A stretch of 64,000 nt of DNA, taken from positions 2,542,001 to 2,606,000 of the forward strand of contig NZ_CP075583.1 of the NCBI RefSeq assembly GCF_023509035.1. Direction: 5' to 3'. This DNA comes from Janthinobacterium lividum (lineage in GTDB: Bacteria; Pseudomonadota; Gammaproteobacteria; Burkholderiales; Burkholderiaceae_D). The position numbers and the translations under genes were made by a program. Below the pieces are notes generated by a model. The model had not been told where the DNA came from and did no database searches. It saw only the letters and a program-made list of their open reading frames with translations. Shown here piece by piece: positions 44,313 through 53,969 of this stretch (its first letter is position 1; every line of letters begins with the position of its first letter).

Positions 44313-45116
44313 ATGCGCTATTCCACCCAGCTTGAACACGGCAAGAAAATCCCCCTGCACGATGAAGAAGGTTTTATCGGCATGCGCGCGGCCGGCCGCA
44401 TTGCCGCCGACACGCTCGATTACATCACGCCTTTCGTGAAACCGGGCGTCTCGACGGCCAAGCTCGACGCCCTGTGCGAAGAATTCATGCGCGCCGCCGG
44501 CGCCATCCCCGGCACCATCGACTACCACGGTTACAAGCACGCCAGCTGCATCTCCGTAAATCACGTGGTCACGCACGGCATCCCGTCCGAGACCAAGATC
44601 CTGAAAGTGGGCGACATCCTGAACATCGACGTGACGCCGAAGTTCCAGGGCTGGTTTGGCGACACCAGCCGCACCTTCAAGGTGGGCGCCGTCTCCATCC
44701 TCGCCAACCGCCTCGTCAACACGGCGTATGAAGCGATGATGGCCGGCATCCACACCGTGCGTCCGGGCGCCACCCTGGGCGACGTGGGCGCCGCCATCGA
44801 AGCGGTGGCCAAGGCGCAGGGCTTTTCCTCCGTGCGCGATTTCTGCGGCCATGGCGTGGGTCAGGTCTTCCACGACACGCCGCAAGTGCTGCACTATGGC
44901 CGCGCCGGCACGGGCATCGTGCTCGAACCGGGCATGATCTTTACCATCGAGCCGATGCTCAACGTGGGCAGCTACCAGGTCAAGGTCTTGCCGGACAAAT
45001 GGACGACGGTGACGAAAGACCGTTCGCTGTCGGCGCAGTTCGAGCACTCGCTGGCCGTGACGGAAACGGGCTTTGAAATCTTCACCCTGACCGGTTTGAC
45101 CGACCCGCTGGTGTAA
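44313..45116 (+). CDS. map: Methionine aminopeptidase type I
   Basis: Removes the N-terminal Met from nascent proteins. 267 aa in the pita-bread fold, with the usual metal-site residues: His in HVVTHGIP, Asp in NIDVTPKFQGWFGDTSRTF, His in CGHGVGQVFHDTPQVLH, Glu in FTIEPML and Glu/His in QFEHSLAVTETG. The start at 44313 follows AAAGAAGAAAACC; the frame reads further upstream through tetR but is not homologous there. It follows tetR by 14 bases and is followed 2 bases on by a hypothetical gene. Betaproteobacteria often have a second map, so this may be a paralogue. Confidence 0.94.
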   Translation: MRYSTQLEHGKKIPLHDEEGFIGMRAAGRIAADTLDYITPFVKPGVSTAKLDALCEEFMRAAGAIPGTIDYHGYKHASCISVNHVVTHGIPSETKILKVGDILNIDVTPKFQGWFGDTSRTFKVGAVSILANRLVNTAYEAMMAGIHTVRPGATLGDVGAAIEAVAKAQGFSSVRDFCGHGVGQVFHDTPQVLHYGRAGTGIVLEPGMIFTIEPMLNVGSYQVKVLPDKWTTVTKDRSLSAQFEHSLAVTETGFEIFTLTGLTDPLV

Positions 45117-45118
45117 GC

Positions 45119-45643
45119 ATGGATGACGCGCGCCGGCAGCAGCTCACCGATATCGTCGCCGCGAAAGCCGGCGTGGACGCGGCTTGCGCGGTGCGCCACC
45201 TGGCGCTGCATGACTACGACGTGGCGGCTGCCTTGCGCGGCATCGACGCCGAACGCTATACGCTGACGCAGCGCTTGCTGAACAAATACCGGCGCGACCC
45301 GGAAGACGCGCTGCAGCACGTGGCGCTGGCCGTGCAGCAGCAGGAGCAGATCGGCACGGACAGTGTGCTGCGCGCCGGGCGCATCGCCGCCCTGACGCCG
45401 CCCGTCGCCGGCGTGGTGATGCTGGCCGAGTGGCTGGCCTATGTGGACTGGGAAGGCTTCGACAGCGCCCTGTACGTGAATGTCGACGCGGTGGCGGCGC
45501 TCATCGCCGGTGCATTGGACCTGCCCGAGGTGGCCGCCAACCTGCTGCAAACGCACGATGCAGCCGTGTTTGAAGCGCAGCGTCCCGCGCTGGCCGCTGC
45601 GGCCCTGCTGTTCATCGAGCGCCACAATACGCAGTTTCCCTGA
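45119..45643 (+). CDS. Hypothetical 174-aa protein with UBA/EF-Ts-like N-terminus
   Basis: Starts 2 bases after map. The first 40 residues (LTDIVAAKAGVDAACAVRHLALHDYDVAAAL part) resemble the UBA-like helical bundle at the N-terminus of EF-Ts. The rest is mostly helical, with a Gln-rich segment VALAVQQQEQIG and a Trp-containing LAEWLAYVDWEGF. No signal or membrane segment. The family is unknown to me. Close coupling to map suggests a role around nascent proteins or ribosomes, which is inference only. Confidence 0.75.
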   Translation: MDDARRQQLTDIVAAKAGVDAACAVRHLALHDYDVAAALRGIDAERYTLTQRLLNKYRRDPEDALQHVALAVQQQEQIGTDSVLRAGRIAALTPPVAGVVMLAEWLAYVDWEGFDSALYVNVDAVAALIAGALDLPEVAANLLQTHDAAVFEAQRPALAAAALLFIERHNTQFP

Positions 45644-45720
45644 CGGCTGGCGCTTTGCCGCCGGCGGCGCGCGTCTTACAATGGCGGCAAGCACTGTTGC
45701 CCCATTTTGAAGACTTCCGC

Positions 45721-46368
45721 ATGAGCGATTTTCCCGAAGATATCTATACCGAGCCGTCCGCCGACGTGCACACTTTGAACAACCTGGGTCCCTTGACGGG
45801 CATGGCCGGCATCTGGACGGGCACGCGCGGCCTGGACGTCAAGCCGAAAGCCGACGGCCCGCGCAAGCAGGCGTTTGTCGAGCGCATCGAACTGCAGCCG
45901 ATCGACCCCGTCACCAACGGCCCGCAACTGTTCTACGGCTTGCGCTACTACATCCACATCACCAAGCCGGATCAAGTGAAAACCTACCATGAGCAGGTGG
46001 GCTATTGGCTGTGGGAGCCGGCCACGGGCGCCGTGATCCAGACCCTGGCCATCCCGCGCGGCCAGATCGCCATGGCGTCCGGTACGACGACGGCGGACGC
46101 CACCAGTTTCGAACTGGTGGCCAAGCGCGACTCGACAGCCTACGGCATCTGCTCGAACCCCTTCCTCGAACACGCGTTCACCACCGTCGAATACCGCATC
46201 AAGGTCGACATCCACGCCGACGGCACCTGGGGCTACGATGAAGACACGGTCATGCTCATTCGCGGCAAGGACGAACCGTTCCACCACACGGACCGCAACC
46301 TGCTGACGAAAGTCGGCGAGCCGACGCCGAACCCGATGGCCTTGCAGGTGCTGGCGGCAGCCGCTTAA
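45721..46368 (+). CDS. Heme-binding beta-barrel (nitrobindin-like / FABP-like) protein
   Basis: 215-aa soluble protein. N-terminal part has LGPLTGMAGIWTGTRGLDVKPKADGP, comparable to the GxWxGxG entry of nitrobindin/THAP4-type barrels; a beta-rich body follows (FYGLRYYIHITKPDQVKTYHEQVGYWLWEPATGAVIQTLAIPRG), then RIKVDIHADGTWGYDEDTVMLIRG and a tail FHHTDRNLLTKVGEPTPNPMALQVL. The HHTD and YWLW parts are like the family; heme binding is not proven. The start at 45721 begins MSDFPEDIYTEP; the frame runs 66 bases upstream without homology. It converges with the zinc-finger/Sel1 gene (4-base overlap). Confidence 0.8.
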   Translation: MSDFPEDIYTEPSADVHTLNNLGPLTGMAGIWTGTRGLDVKPKADGPRKQAFVERIELQPIDPVTNGPQLFYGLRYYIHITKPDQVKTYHEQVGYWLWEPATGAVIQTLAIPRGQIAMASGTTTADATSFELVAKRDSTAYGICSNPFLEHAFTTVEYRIKVDIHADGTWGYDEDTVMLIRGKDEPFHHTDRNLLTKVGEPTPNPMALQVLAAAA

Positions 46369-48832
46369 GGTTGTCCCTGGGCTACCGCCTTGATCGCGCG
46401 TTCTTCGCCCATGGCGGCGGCGATCTTCCAGCGCTGCATGGCGCTGGCGCGGTCGGGGCGCTTCAAGCCCGCGCCTTCCCAGTCCATCAGGCCCAGGTTG
46501 TAGATATCGCCCGCGCTGCCCTTGTCGGCGGCCAGGGTGAACCATTTGCGCGCTTCCTTGTGATTGACGGGGATCTGGTAGCCGCGCACGTGGTACAGGC
46601 CCAGCAAATGCATGGCTTGCGCATTGCCCTTGTTCGCGGCCTGTTTCAGCAGGTCCAGCCCGCGCGCCATGTTGCGTGCTTCCTGCCAGCCTTCGGCCAG
46701 CATCACGCCTTTCGCCGTCAGCGCATAGCTGTCGTTCTTTATCAGGCCCTTGCCGATCAGGGGCTTGGCGGCCACCTGGCGCGCTTCGCGTTGCTGCGCC
46801 GTCGGTGCCGTGACGGGGCCGGGCTTGCCTTCGCCCATCAGCAGCATCCAGCCATATAAACCATACGCGCCAGCGTCGCCCTTGCCGACCAGGCTTTCCA
46901 GCATGGCCAGCGCCTGCGCCTTGTCGCCATTTTCGTACAGCTTGACAGCTTTGGCGCTACTGGCGTCCTGCGGCACGGTGGCCGGCGCATGGGGCGCGAC
47001 GGGCGCCGACGCCATGGCCGCCTGCGCCGGCGCGGCAACCGGGCGCATGCGCACAGGCAAGCCATAGCTGGCGGCCAGCACGGCCAGGCTGGCGGGCGCG
47101 AGGATCAGCACGTGCGCCAGCTGGTTGCGGCGGCCCTTGCCGGCGATGCGCATGGCCCGTTCGGCTTGCTGCTCGCCGCCCAGCGCCTCGCTCAGCACGG
47201 CCTTGACCTTGCGGTTGAACAGCCAGTAGCCGGCGCCCGTGACGAGCATGCCTGCGACGGCGGCGGCGCCGCGGCCGGCGAAGAAGCAGGTGGCGATGGC
47301 GGCGGCCAGGGCGACCAGCGCGCTTTTCCACCAGAACTGCTTGGCCAGCCGCGTGTAGACCTGGCGCAAGGCGCCGAGCACGCAGGTGCGCACATTGTTG
47401 GCATAGTCGGCGGAGACGACATCGACGTGCGCGTGGTCGGCGTCGCCGCTGAGGACGGACTCGATCACGTCCGCATTCAGTTCCGAGGCGGCCACGTCGC
47501 GCAGCGGCGTGAGCAAGCCCTGTACGTGGGCCGAGAACAGGCCGTCGTCTGCGCTGCCGGCCAGCGCGTCGCTGAGCGCCTTGAGGTCGCCGCGCAGCAG
47601 CTTTTCCACGATGTCGTCCAGCGTCAGCCAGCGCAAGTCGGTGCCGTACGCCACCAGGTGATGCTTTTCTGCGTTGCAAGATGCGTCCAGGCGCACGATG
47701 CGCAGCTTGGCGCCGTACAGGGCGTCGACTTCCTGCGGCTGGTCTTCATTGTAAATGGTCACTTTCGCCAGGGCCAGGCTGCTGGCAATGGCGGCCAGTG
47801 AGTGCACGCTCTCCTTGTCGCGGATGCGGCGTGCATCGTCGGGCGCCTGCTTGGGCAGGCTGACGCTGTAGCCGGGTGTCACATGCACGTCGACCCAGGC
47901 CGCCTTGCCCACCTTGCCGGAACCGTCGCACGGGTTGCAGCGCAAGTCGCCCACGCCGCTGCAGGTACGGCAGGTGACGCTGCCGCTGGCGCGGCAGGTG
48001 CCGCAATTGATGTTGCCGGAACCGTGGCAGCTGTTGCACGTGACCTTGCCGTAGCTGCAATGGTAGCAATTGCGATGCTCGGTGCGGTATTGCGTGCGTG
48101 TTTCGCTATGGTAGCTGGTGTGCGAACTGCCGTTGCTGTAGGTGGTAGTGGGCACTTGCACCGTCACGTAATCGGTGACTTGCTCGGACACCGTGCCGCT
48201 GCCGCTGCAATACGAGCACGACACCTTGCCGCTGCCGTAGCAGCCATACGCGTCGCAGCTGACGGTGCGCCCCCGTGGCAGCTCCAGCAGATTTCCGTGG
48301 TCGAACCGTGGCAGGTGTGGCAGCTGATGCGGCCTTTGCCGGAACAGGCGCTGCAGGTATCGAGGTGCCAGTACTTGACGGCGTGCGGCAGATAGACGCC
48401 TGCCTCGACGTCGTTGTAGGCCTGGCCCGCCTGGCGCAAGGCATTGTCGAGCTTTGCCGCCGCGCGGCGCAGGCGTTCCTTCTCCTGCGCGTGAGCGAGT
48501 GCTCCCACCTCGTGCAGGCCACCCTGGCAGCGGCAGTCGTTGCCCGAGGGCGCGAAGTAGCCATTGATGACGCGCTGCTCGAAGCGCGCCTCGAGCGCGT
48601 AATTGGCCTGCAGGGAAAAATCCTGCAGCATGTCTTCATCGCCCAGCGGCGTGATGTCGTGCGGCTCGAAACGCGTCTTGTCCTGCACCAGGGTGCGCAG
48701 CTTGCCCAGGACGGTGGGGACTTCTTCCTTGTCGAGCTTGAGGGGCGCTGGCGCCGTCACGGCAGTTGCTGATGCCTGGGGCATGTCCTCGCTGCCTTGG
48801 GTATCGGTGGCCGTTTCGGTGCTGGGGTTCAT
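46365..48832 (-). CDS. Membrane protein with DnaJ-type zinc-finger repeats and Sel1 repeats, interrupted by a one-base frameshift
   Basis: About 822 aa when joined. N-terminal 150 residues, then a long array of CxxC(x)GxG units (CSACSGKG, CHTCHGS, CWSCHGG, CSYCSGSG, CNSCHGSG, CRTCSGVG, CNPCDGSG), as in DnaJ zinc fingers. The frame is lost at a C5 run (48270-48274, G5 on the coding strand); one more G gives CHGGRTVSCDAYGCYGSG and restores the array. Two membrane helices follow (about residue 510-545 and 575-595 of the joined product), then Sel1/TPR-like repeats (GDAGAYGLYGWMLLMGEG, GNAQAMHLLGLYHVRG, GSAGDIYNLGLMDWEG). Function unknown. Confidence 0.75.
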
Positions 48833-48903
48833 GCGCGTCCTTTTGCTCTCTGGAAAGATGTTTGAATTTTAGCATCCTCATATGACAAACCGGACCCGCT
48901 TTG

Positions 48904-49683
48904 TCAGCGCAGGCCGCGGCGGAACTGGTCCGGCGTGCCGCCGCTTTGCCGGCGAAACATGGCGATGAAGGCCGAGGCCGTGCTGTAGCCCAGTTCCAGC
49001 GCGATGGCTTGCACGGTTTCCCCTTGTTCCAGCAGGGGCAGGGCCGCCAGGAAACGCTGACGCTGGCGCCATTCGCCAAACGGCATGCCCAGTTCGCGCT
49101 GGCAGCGGCGCGCCAGGGTGCGCTCGGTAACGTGCAATTGCGCGGCCCACTCGGCCAGTGAGCGGTTACTGCCGGGATCCGCCTGCAGGGCGGCCAGCAG
49201 CGCCGCGATGACGGGCTCGTCGCTGCCCGGCAGGTAGTTGCGGCTGCACGGCGCCAGTTGCAACTGGTCGACCAGCACCTGCGCCAGGCGCTGGTCGGCC
49301 TGGGTGGCGGGCGTGGTGACGCCCCGTTCGGCAAAGTCGCCGAGGATGGCTTTGAGCAGGGGACTGAGCACAAGCGCGCACGGCTGCGCCGGCAGTTGCG
49401 CGCACAGGCTGGCGTCGATATACGCCGAGTGAAACACGACATCCTGGCGGATATAGCCGTCGTGTAAGGTCTCAGGCGGTATCCACACGGCGTACTGGGG
49501 CGGCGACAGGTAGCGCTGGCCCGCCACCATGATTTCCATCACGCCCGTGGAGCAATACGTGAGCTGTCCCCATGGATGGCTCTGGTAATCGAATTGCTGG
49601 TGCGCGTGATAATCGTCGAGGCGAAAGTACACGGGATAGGGCAGGCTGTCGGAAACGGCGGGGAAATGCTGGTTGCTGGCCAT
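48904..49683 (-). CDS. AraC-family transcriptional regulator
   Basis: 259 aa: N-terminal cupin-like sensing domain (SHPWGQLTYCSTGVMEIMVAGQRYLSPPQYAVWIPPETLH in part) and C-terminal double HTH (about 165-255, SLAEWAAQLHVTERTLARRCQRELG, ALELGYSTASAFIAMFRRQSGGTPDQFRR). Divergent from the EamA transporter gene (95-bp gap), so it likely regulates that exporter. No operator could be singled out in the gap. Confidence 0.93.
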   Translation of the reverse strand: MASNQHFPAVSDSLPYPVYFRLDDYHAHQQFDYQSHPWGQLTYCSTGVMEIMVAGQRYLSPPQYAVWIPPETLHDGYIRQDVVFHSAYIDASLCAQLPAQPCALVLSPLLKAILGDFAERGVTTPATQADQRLAQVLVDQLQLAPCSRNYLPGSDEPVIAALLAALQADPGSNRSLAEWAAQLHVTERTLARRCQRELGMPFGEWRQRQRFLAALPLLEQGETVQAIALELGYSTASAFIAMFRRQSGGTPDQFRRGLR

Positions 49684-49778
49684 CTTGTCCTCTTCTTCGC
49701 ATCGTTTGTCCGGTATTCATTATATCCATGGAATCGGACCATGCGAAAATGGCGCTCATTGAATAGTGGAGTTCTTGC

Positions 49779-50672
49779 ATGAAAGCCAAGCATTATCTGT
49801 TTCCCGTGATCGCCGTGCTGATCTGGGCCATCAATACCATCGTCAGCAAGATGGCCGTGGGCGTGATCGATCCGGCCGCCATCTCGTTTTACCGCTGGCT
49901 GCTGGCCGGCGTGCTGCTGGCGCTCGTGTTTGGCCGGGCCGTGTGGAAGCAGCGGGCCGTCGTGAAACCGTATCTGGGCAAACTGTTTGTGCTGGGCATG
50001 TTGGGCATGGTCATGTACCAATGCCTCGCGTACATTGCCGCGCAAACGACGACGGCCACCAACATGGGCATCCTCGCATCGCTGATGCCGCTGCTGGCCG
50101 TGGGCCTGTCCGTATTGCTGCTGGGCGAAGCGCCTACCGTGGGCGGCGTGTTTGGCGGCCTCGTGTCGCTGCTGGGACTCGGCTACTTGCTCAGCCATGG
50201 CGACCCGGCCGCGCTGATCGCCCATGGCGCGGCCTTGGGCGACGCCCTGATGCTGCTGGCGTGTTTGTCGTACGCGGGCTATGGCGTGCTGCTCAAGCGC
50301 TGGAAGATTCCCCTGAATAACTGGCACTCCCTGCTGATCCAGGTCTGGTGCGCCGTGCCCGTGCTGTTCGTGTATTACCTGAGCCAGTCCGCGCCGCCCG
50401 TCACCAGCGCCGGCTTGCCGCTGGTGCTGTTTGCCGGCATCCCCGCGTCCATCATCGCGCCATTCTTGTGGATGCACGGCCTGGCCAAGCTGGGTCCCAG
50501 CCGCGCGACGACATTGATGAATCTGTTGCCCGTGTTCACGGTGATCATCGCCATGCTGTTCCTCGGTGAAACCTTGCACAACTACGACGTGATCGGCGGC
50601 GGCGTGACCCTGCTGGGCGTGGTGATGGTGCAGTACCTGAAGCACCCCCTGCGCCGCCGCGCCGGCGCCTAG
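49779..50672 (+). CDS. EamA/DMT-family transporter
   Basis: 297-aa inner-membrane protein with ten predicted helices in two EamA repeats (VIAVLIWAINTIVSKMAVG and ALGDALMLLACLSYAGYGVLLKRW as repeat starts; LNLLPVFTVIIAMLFLGE in the second). These transporters export amino acids and metabolites. Ribosome binding site TGGAG upstream of the ATG. Paired with the divergent AraC regulator; the substrate is not known. Confidence 0.92.
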   Translation: MKAKHYLFPVIAVLIWAINTIVSKMAVGVIDPAAISFYRWLLAGVLLALVFGRAVWKQRAVVKPYLGKLFVLGMLGMVMYQCLAYIAAQTTTATNMGILASLMPLLAVGLSVLLLGEAPTVGGVFGGLVSLLGLGYLLSHGDPAALIAHGAALGDALMLLACLSYAGYGVLLKRWKIPLNNWHSLLIQVWCAVPVLFVYYLSQSAPPVTSAGLPLVLFAGIPASIIAPFLWMHGLAKLGPSRATTLMNLLPVFTVIIAMLFLGETLHNYDVIGGGVTLLGVVMVQYLKHPLRRRAGA

Positions 50673-50710
50673 TTTTTTTGCTATGCTGATGTTTTGAACA
50701 AGGAGCCATC

Positions 50711-51298
50711 ATGCCTGACATTGATACCCTGTTGAGCGAACTTGAAGCATTTGGTAGCAGCAACGATGCGGCGCACGCGGAGCGCGCCAGCCGCATGCTC
50801 AACATTACGCGCGACACGGGCGAATTGCTGGCCGTGATGGTGCACGCGCGCGGTGCGCGCCGGGTGCTGGAAATCGGCACCTCGAACGGCTACTCGACCC
50901 TGTGGCTGGCGCGCGCGGCGCAGGCGCTGGGCGGCAGCGTGGTGACGGTGGAAAAGGCGCAGGACAAGTTCGACATGGCGTACGCCAACTTTGTGCGCGC
51001 GCAATTGCAGGGCGTGGTCAAGCAGTTGCTGGCGGACGCGGGCGACGTGCTGCGCGATGCGGCTGACGGCGCCTACGATTTCATCTTTCTCGATTCCGCG
51101 CGCCAGCAATACGCGCAGTGGTGGCCACAGCTGGACCGGGCGCTGGCGGACGGCGGCGTGCTGGTGGTTGACAATGCCAGTTCGCATTACGCGGACATGG
51201 CGGGGTTTCTTGACGCTATCCGCGCCGACAGCCGCTACACGACTTGCCTGGCGACCGTCGGCAAGGGCGAATTCATCGCCGTCAAGTCCGGCAACTGA
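50711..51298 (+). CDS. O-methyltransferase (class I, SAM-dependent)
   Basis: 195 aa. SAM motif I VLEIGTSNGYSTLWLA (about 50-65), VVTVEKAQDKFDMA (acidic loop), DFIFLDSARQQYAQWW (metal-binding Asp region of catechol O-methyltransferase-like enzymes), GGVLVVDNASSHYADM. The start at 50711 has AAGGAGCC nearby. Convergent with fRMsr: its stop at 51298 abuts the next stop. Substrate unknown; it could be a small phenol or carboxylate. Confidence 0.88.
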   Translation: MPDIDTLLSELEAFGSSNDAAHAERASRMLNITRDTGELLAVMVHARGARRVLEIGTSNGYSTLWLARAAQALGGSVVTVEKAQDKFDMAYANFVRAQLQGVVKQLLADAGDVLRDAADGAYDFIFLDSARQQYAQWWPQLDRALADGGVLVVDNASSHYADMAGFLDAIRADSRYTTCLATVGKGEFIAVKSGN

Positions 51299-51808
51299 CT
51301 ACGCTGCAACGATAGCCGCTTCCAGCACGCGCACCAGCGATTCGACGCCCTGCGCATCGACCTCGTCGAAACGCCCGATCAAAGGGCTGTCGAGGTCGAA
51401 CACGCCGATGATCTGGCCGTTCGCAAAGACCGGCACCACCAGTTCCGAGCGGGAATTGACGTCACAGGCGATGTGGCCGGGAAACGCATGCACATCCTGC
51501 ACGACGATGGACTTGCCTTCGACCACGGTGGTGCCGCACACGCCGCGCCCTTTCTTGATGCGGATGCAGGCTGGCTTGCCCTGGAACGGTCCCAGCACCA
51601 GTTCATCACCCTTGAGGAAATAAAAACCGGCCCAGTTCAAGCCCGGCATGGTGTTGAAGACCAGCGAGCTGAAGTTGGCCGTATTGGCGATGAAATCGCT
51701 CTCGCCCGACAGCAAGCCTTGCAGCTGTGAGCGCAGGTCCGCATACATGGCGTGCTTGGCTGCGGGGGTATCGGTGCCGTAGGCGGCGTCGCTGATGGTA
51801 AACGTCAT
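51299..51808 (-). CDS. msrC: Free methionine-(R)-sulfoxide reductase (fRMsr, GAF domain)
   Basis: Reduces free Met-R-sulfoxide using thioredoxin. 169 aa in one GAF domain. Cysteines at 81, 91 and 115 (KPACIRIKKGRGVCGTT, HIACDVNSRSE) show the same 10- and 24-residue spacing as the catalytic/resolving Cys of E. coli YebR. GVCGTTVVEGKSIVVQDVHAFPGHIACD is the family signature. Start at 51808; the frame extends 24 codons upstream with no homology. LysR gene lies upstream on the same strand. Confidence 0.93.
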   Translation of the reverse strand: MTFTISDAAYGTDTPAAKHAMYADLRSQLQGLLSGESDFIANTANFSSLVFNTMPGLNWAGFYFLKGDELVLGPFQGKPACIRIKKGRGVCGTTVVEGKSIVVQDVHAFPGHIACDVNSRSELVVPVFANGQIIGVFDLDSPLIGRFDEVDAQGVESLVRVLEAAIVAA

Positions 51809-51876
51809 GGTCGTGGTGGCGCGCAAAATGGGGAAGGCGCCATGGTAGCGCGTCTGGCGCATCCGCGCGCGGCCGC

Positions 51877-52767
51877 TCACTTTGTCAGATGTTCGGCTGC
51901 CAGCTGGCGCAGCAGGGGCAGGCTCGCATGGCCGTGCTCTTGCCGCCAGGCCAGGCCAATGCCGGCCGCCAATTCCTCACCCTCCACCAATGGCCGGTAG
52001 GCCACGCCAGCGAGGCGCAGCGCGCGGAACGAGTCGGCCAGCAGCGCCATGCCCTTGCCGGCCGCCACATCGCCGAGCAGTACATGGTGGTCTGGCGCTT
52101 CGCGCAGGAAAGCGGGCGCGAAGCCATGCCGGCGAAATACCTGTTGGCAATGGTCGAAGAAGGCGGGCTGGCGCGCCCGTTCGAACCAGTAGACGGATTC
52201 CTGGGCGATATCAAACAGGCTGAGCTTGCGCTTCTTCGCCAGCCGGTGGCCGGCAGGCAGGGCCAGCATCATGGGCTGGCGCGCCAGCGGCTGCACGGCC
52301 AGTTCGAACGTGGCGCTGGGCAGGGCGAGCAGGGCCGCATCGAGCAGCCCCTTGCGTACGGCTGCGACCAGGCGCGGCGAGGGTGCCGCCGTCAGTTCCA
52401 GGCGGACATTGCCCAGTTGCCCTTCCAGCGCCGCCAGCAGCGGACGGAACAGGCCGGCCGCCACGGAACTCGTCAGGCCCAGGCGCAGGCGCGCGGGCGC
52501 GCTGTCTTGCCGCAGCGACGCTTGCGCCGCATCGAGCAAGGCGATGATGTGCAAGGCCTGCGGCAGCAGGGTGCGGCCCGCTTGCGTCAAGGCCACACCC
52601 TGCGTGTCGCGCTCGAACAGGCGCGCGCCCAGCCGCTCTTCCAGCGCCTTGATGGCGCGCGACAGGGGCGGCTGGGTCATGTGCAATTGCTCCGCCGCCT
52701 GGCGAAAGTTCAGGCAGCGGGCGACGGCGCAAAACAGGCTCAAGGCATGGGTGTCGAGGGCTCTCAT
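51877..52767 (-). CDS. LysR-family transcriptional regulator
   Basis: 296 aa: N-terminal winged HTH (ALSLFCAVARCLNFRQAAEQLHMTQPPLSRAIKALEERLGARLF split) and a periplasmic-binding-like effector domain (about 90-290). Divergent from the aldo/keto reductase gene (89-bp gap), the typical LysR arrangement, so it probably controls that gene. The fRMsr gene follows 68 bases downstream. Effector unknown. Confidence 0.94.
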   Translation of the reverse strand: MRALDTHALSLFCAVARCLNFRQAAEQLHMTQPPLSRAIKALEERLGARLFERDTQGVALTQAGRTLLPQALHIIALLDAAQASLRQDSAPARLRLGLTSSVAAGLFRPLLAALEGQLGNVRLELTAAPSPRLVAAVRKGLLDAALLALPSATFELAVQPLARQPMMLALPAGHRLAKKRKLSLFDIAQESVYWFERARQPAFFDHCQQVFRRHGFAPAFLREAPDHHVLLGDVAAGKGMALLADSFRALRLAGVAYRPLVEGEELAAGIGLAWRQEHGHASLPLLRQLAAEHLTK

Positions 52768-52856
52768 ACCAGAAAGGTATCACGAAATCGCACATTCCCC
52801 CGCCCGCCGGCGCAGCCTAGACTGGCTGCATTGAGTCACCACATGAGGAGAGCAGC

Positions 52857-53842
52857 ATGCAACAACGACGCATCGGCAATAGCGGCTTGAACAGCTCGGC
52901 ACTGGGCCTGGGCTGCATGGGCATGTCGGAATTCTACGGCGCCACCGACGAGGCGCAATCCCTGGCCACGCTGGAAGCGGCCCTGGCGGCGGGCGTGACC
53001 CTGTTCGACACGGCCGACGCGTATGGCTTTGGCCACAACGAACAATTGCTGGGGCGTTTCCTCGCGCGCCACCCGGGCCAGGCCCTGGTCGCCACCAAGT
53101 GCGGCCTGGCGCGCGAGGCGGGCAGTTATGCGCGCCGCGTCGACAATTCTCCCGCCTACATCCGCCAGGCGTGCGTCGCGTCGCTGACGCGCCTGGGGCT
53201 CGACACTATCGACTTGTTCTATCTGCACCGTTTGAACCTCGAGACGCCGTTGGAAGACTCGATGGGGGTGCTGGCGCAACTGCGGCAAGAGGGCAAGATC
53301 CGCGCCGTGGGTCTGTGCGAAGTGAGCGCGGCCACCTTGCGACGTGCGGCGGCGATCTGCCCCGTGGCGGCCGTGCAGAGCGAATACTCGCTGTGGACGC
53401 GCGAACCGGAGCAGGGCGTGCTGGCCGCCTGCCGTGACGTGGGCGCCAGTTTCTTTGCCTACAGCCCGTTGGGCCGCGGTTTCCTGACGGGCGCCATCGC
53501 CGATGCGGCCAGTCTCGAGGCGGGGGATTTCCGCCAGTTCAATCCCCGCTTCGCCGCCGGCAACCTGGCGCGCAACCAGGCCATCGTCGCGCAGGTCAAG
53601 AACCTCGCGCGCGCAAAGGCTGCACGCCGGCCCAGCTGGCGCTGGCCTGGCTGCTGGCGCAAGGCGACGACATCATCCCGATTCCCGGCACCAAGCGCAT
53701 CGCCTACCTGCACGACAACCTCGGCGCGCTGGCTGTGCAGCTGGACGGGGCCGAACTGGTGGCGATGAACGCTGCCTTTCCCTTGGGCATGGCGGCGGGC
53801 GCGCGTTATACGGACGAGGGCATGAAGGGCGTGGATGCCTGA
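52857..53842 (+). CDS. Aldo/keto reductase, interrupted by a one-base frameshift
   Basis: NADPH-dependent oxidoreductase with the (beta/alpha)8 fold. [30 protein letters not shown] (catalytic Asp/Tyr), VATKCGL (Lys), FYLHRLN (His) are present. After QVKNLARAK the frame shifts at 53615-53619 (GCAAAGGC); adding one A or G restores [28 protein letters not shown] and the coenzyme end ([13 protein letters not shown]), giving a normal 328 aa. Ribosome site GAGGAGAGC. Divergent from LysR. Substrate unknown. Confidence 0.85.
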
Positions 53843-53969
53843 AAAAGACGCGCGAGCGTACGCCAGCGTACCTAACTGGCACTTTCCCTGCGCGATAATC
53901 GCCGGCGATCTGCTAGCATTTCAGCTGGCCTCCTGCACCCGTGTAGCGGTGCGGGGCCGGGGATGCAGC

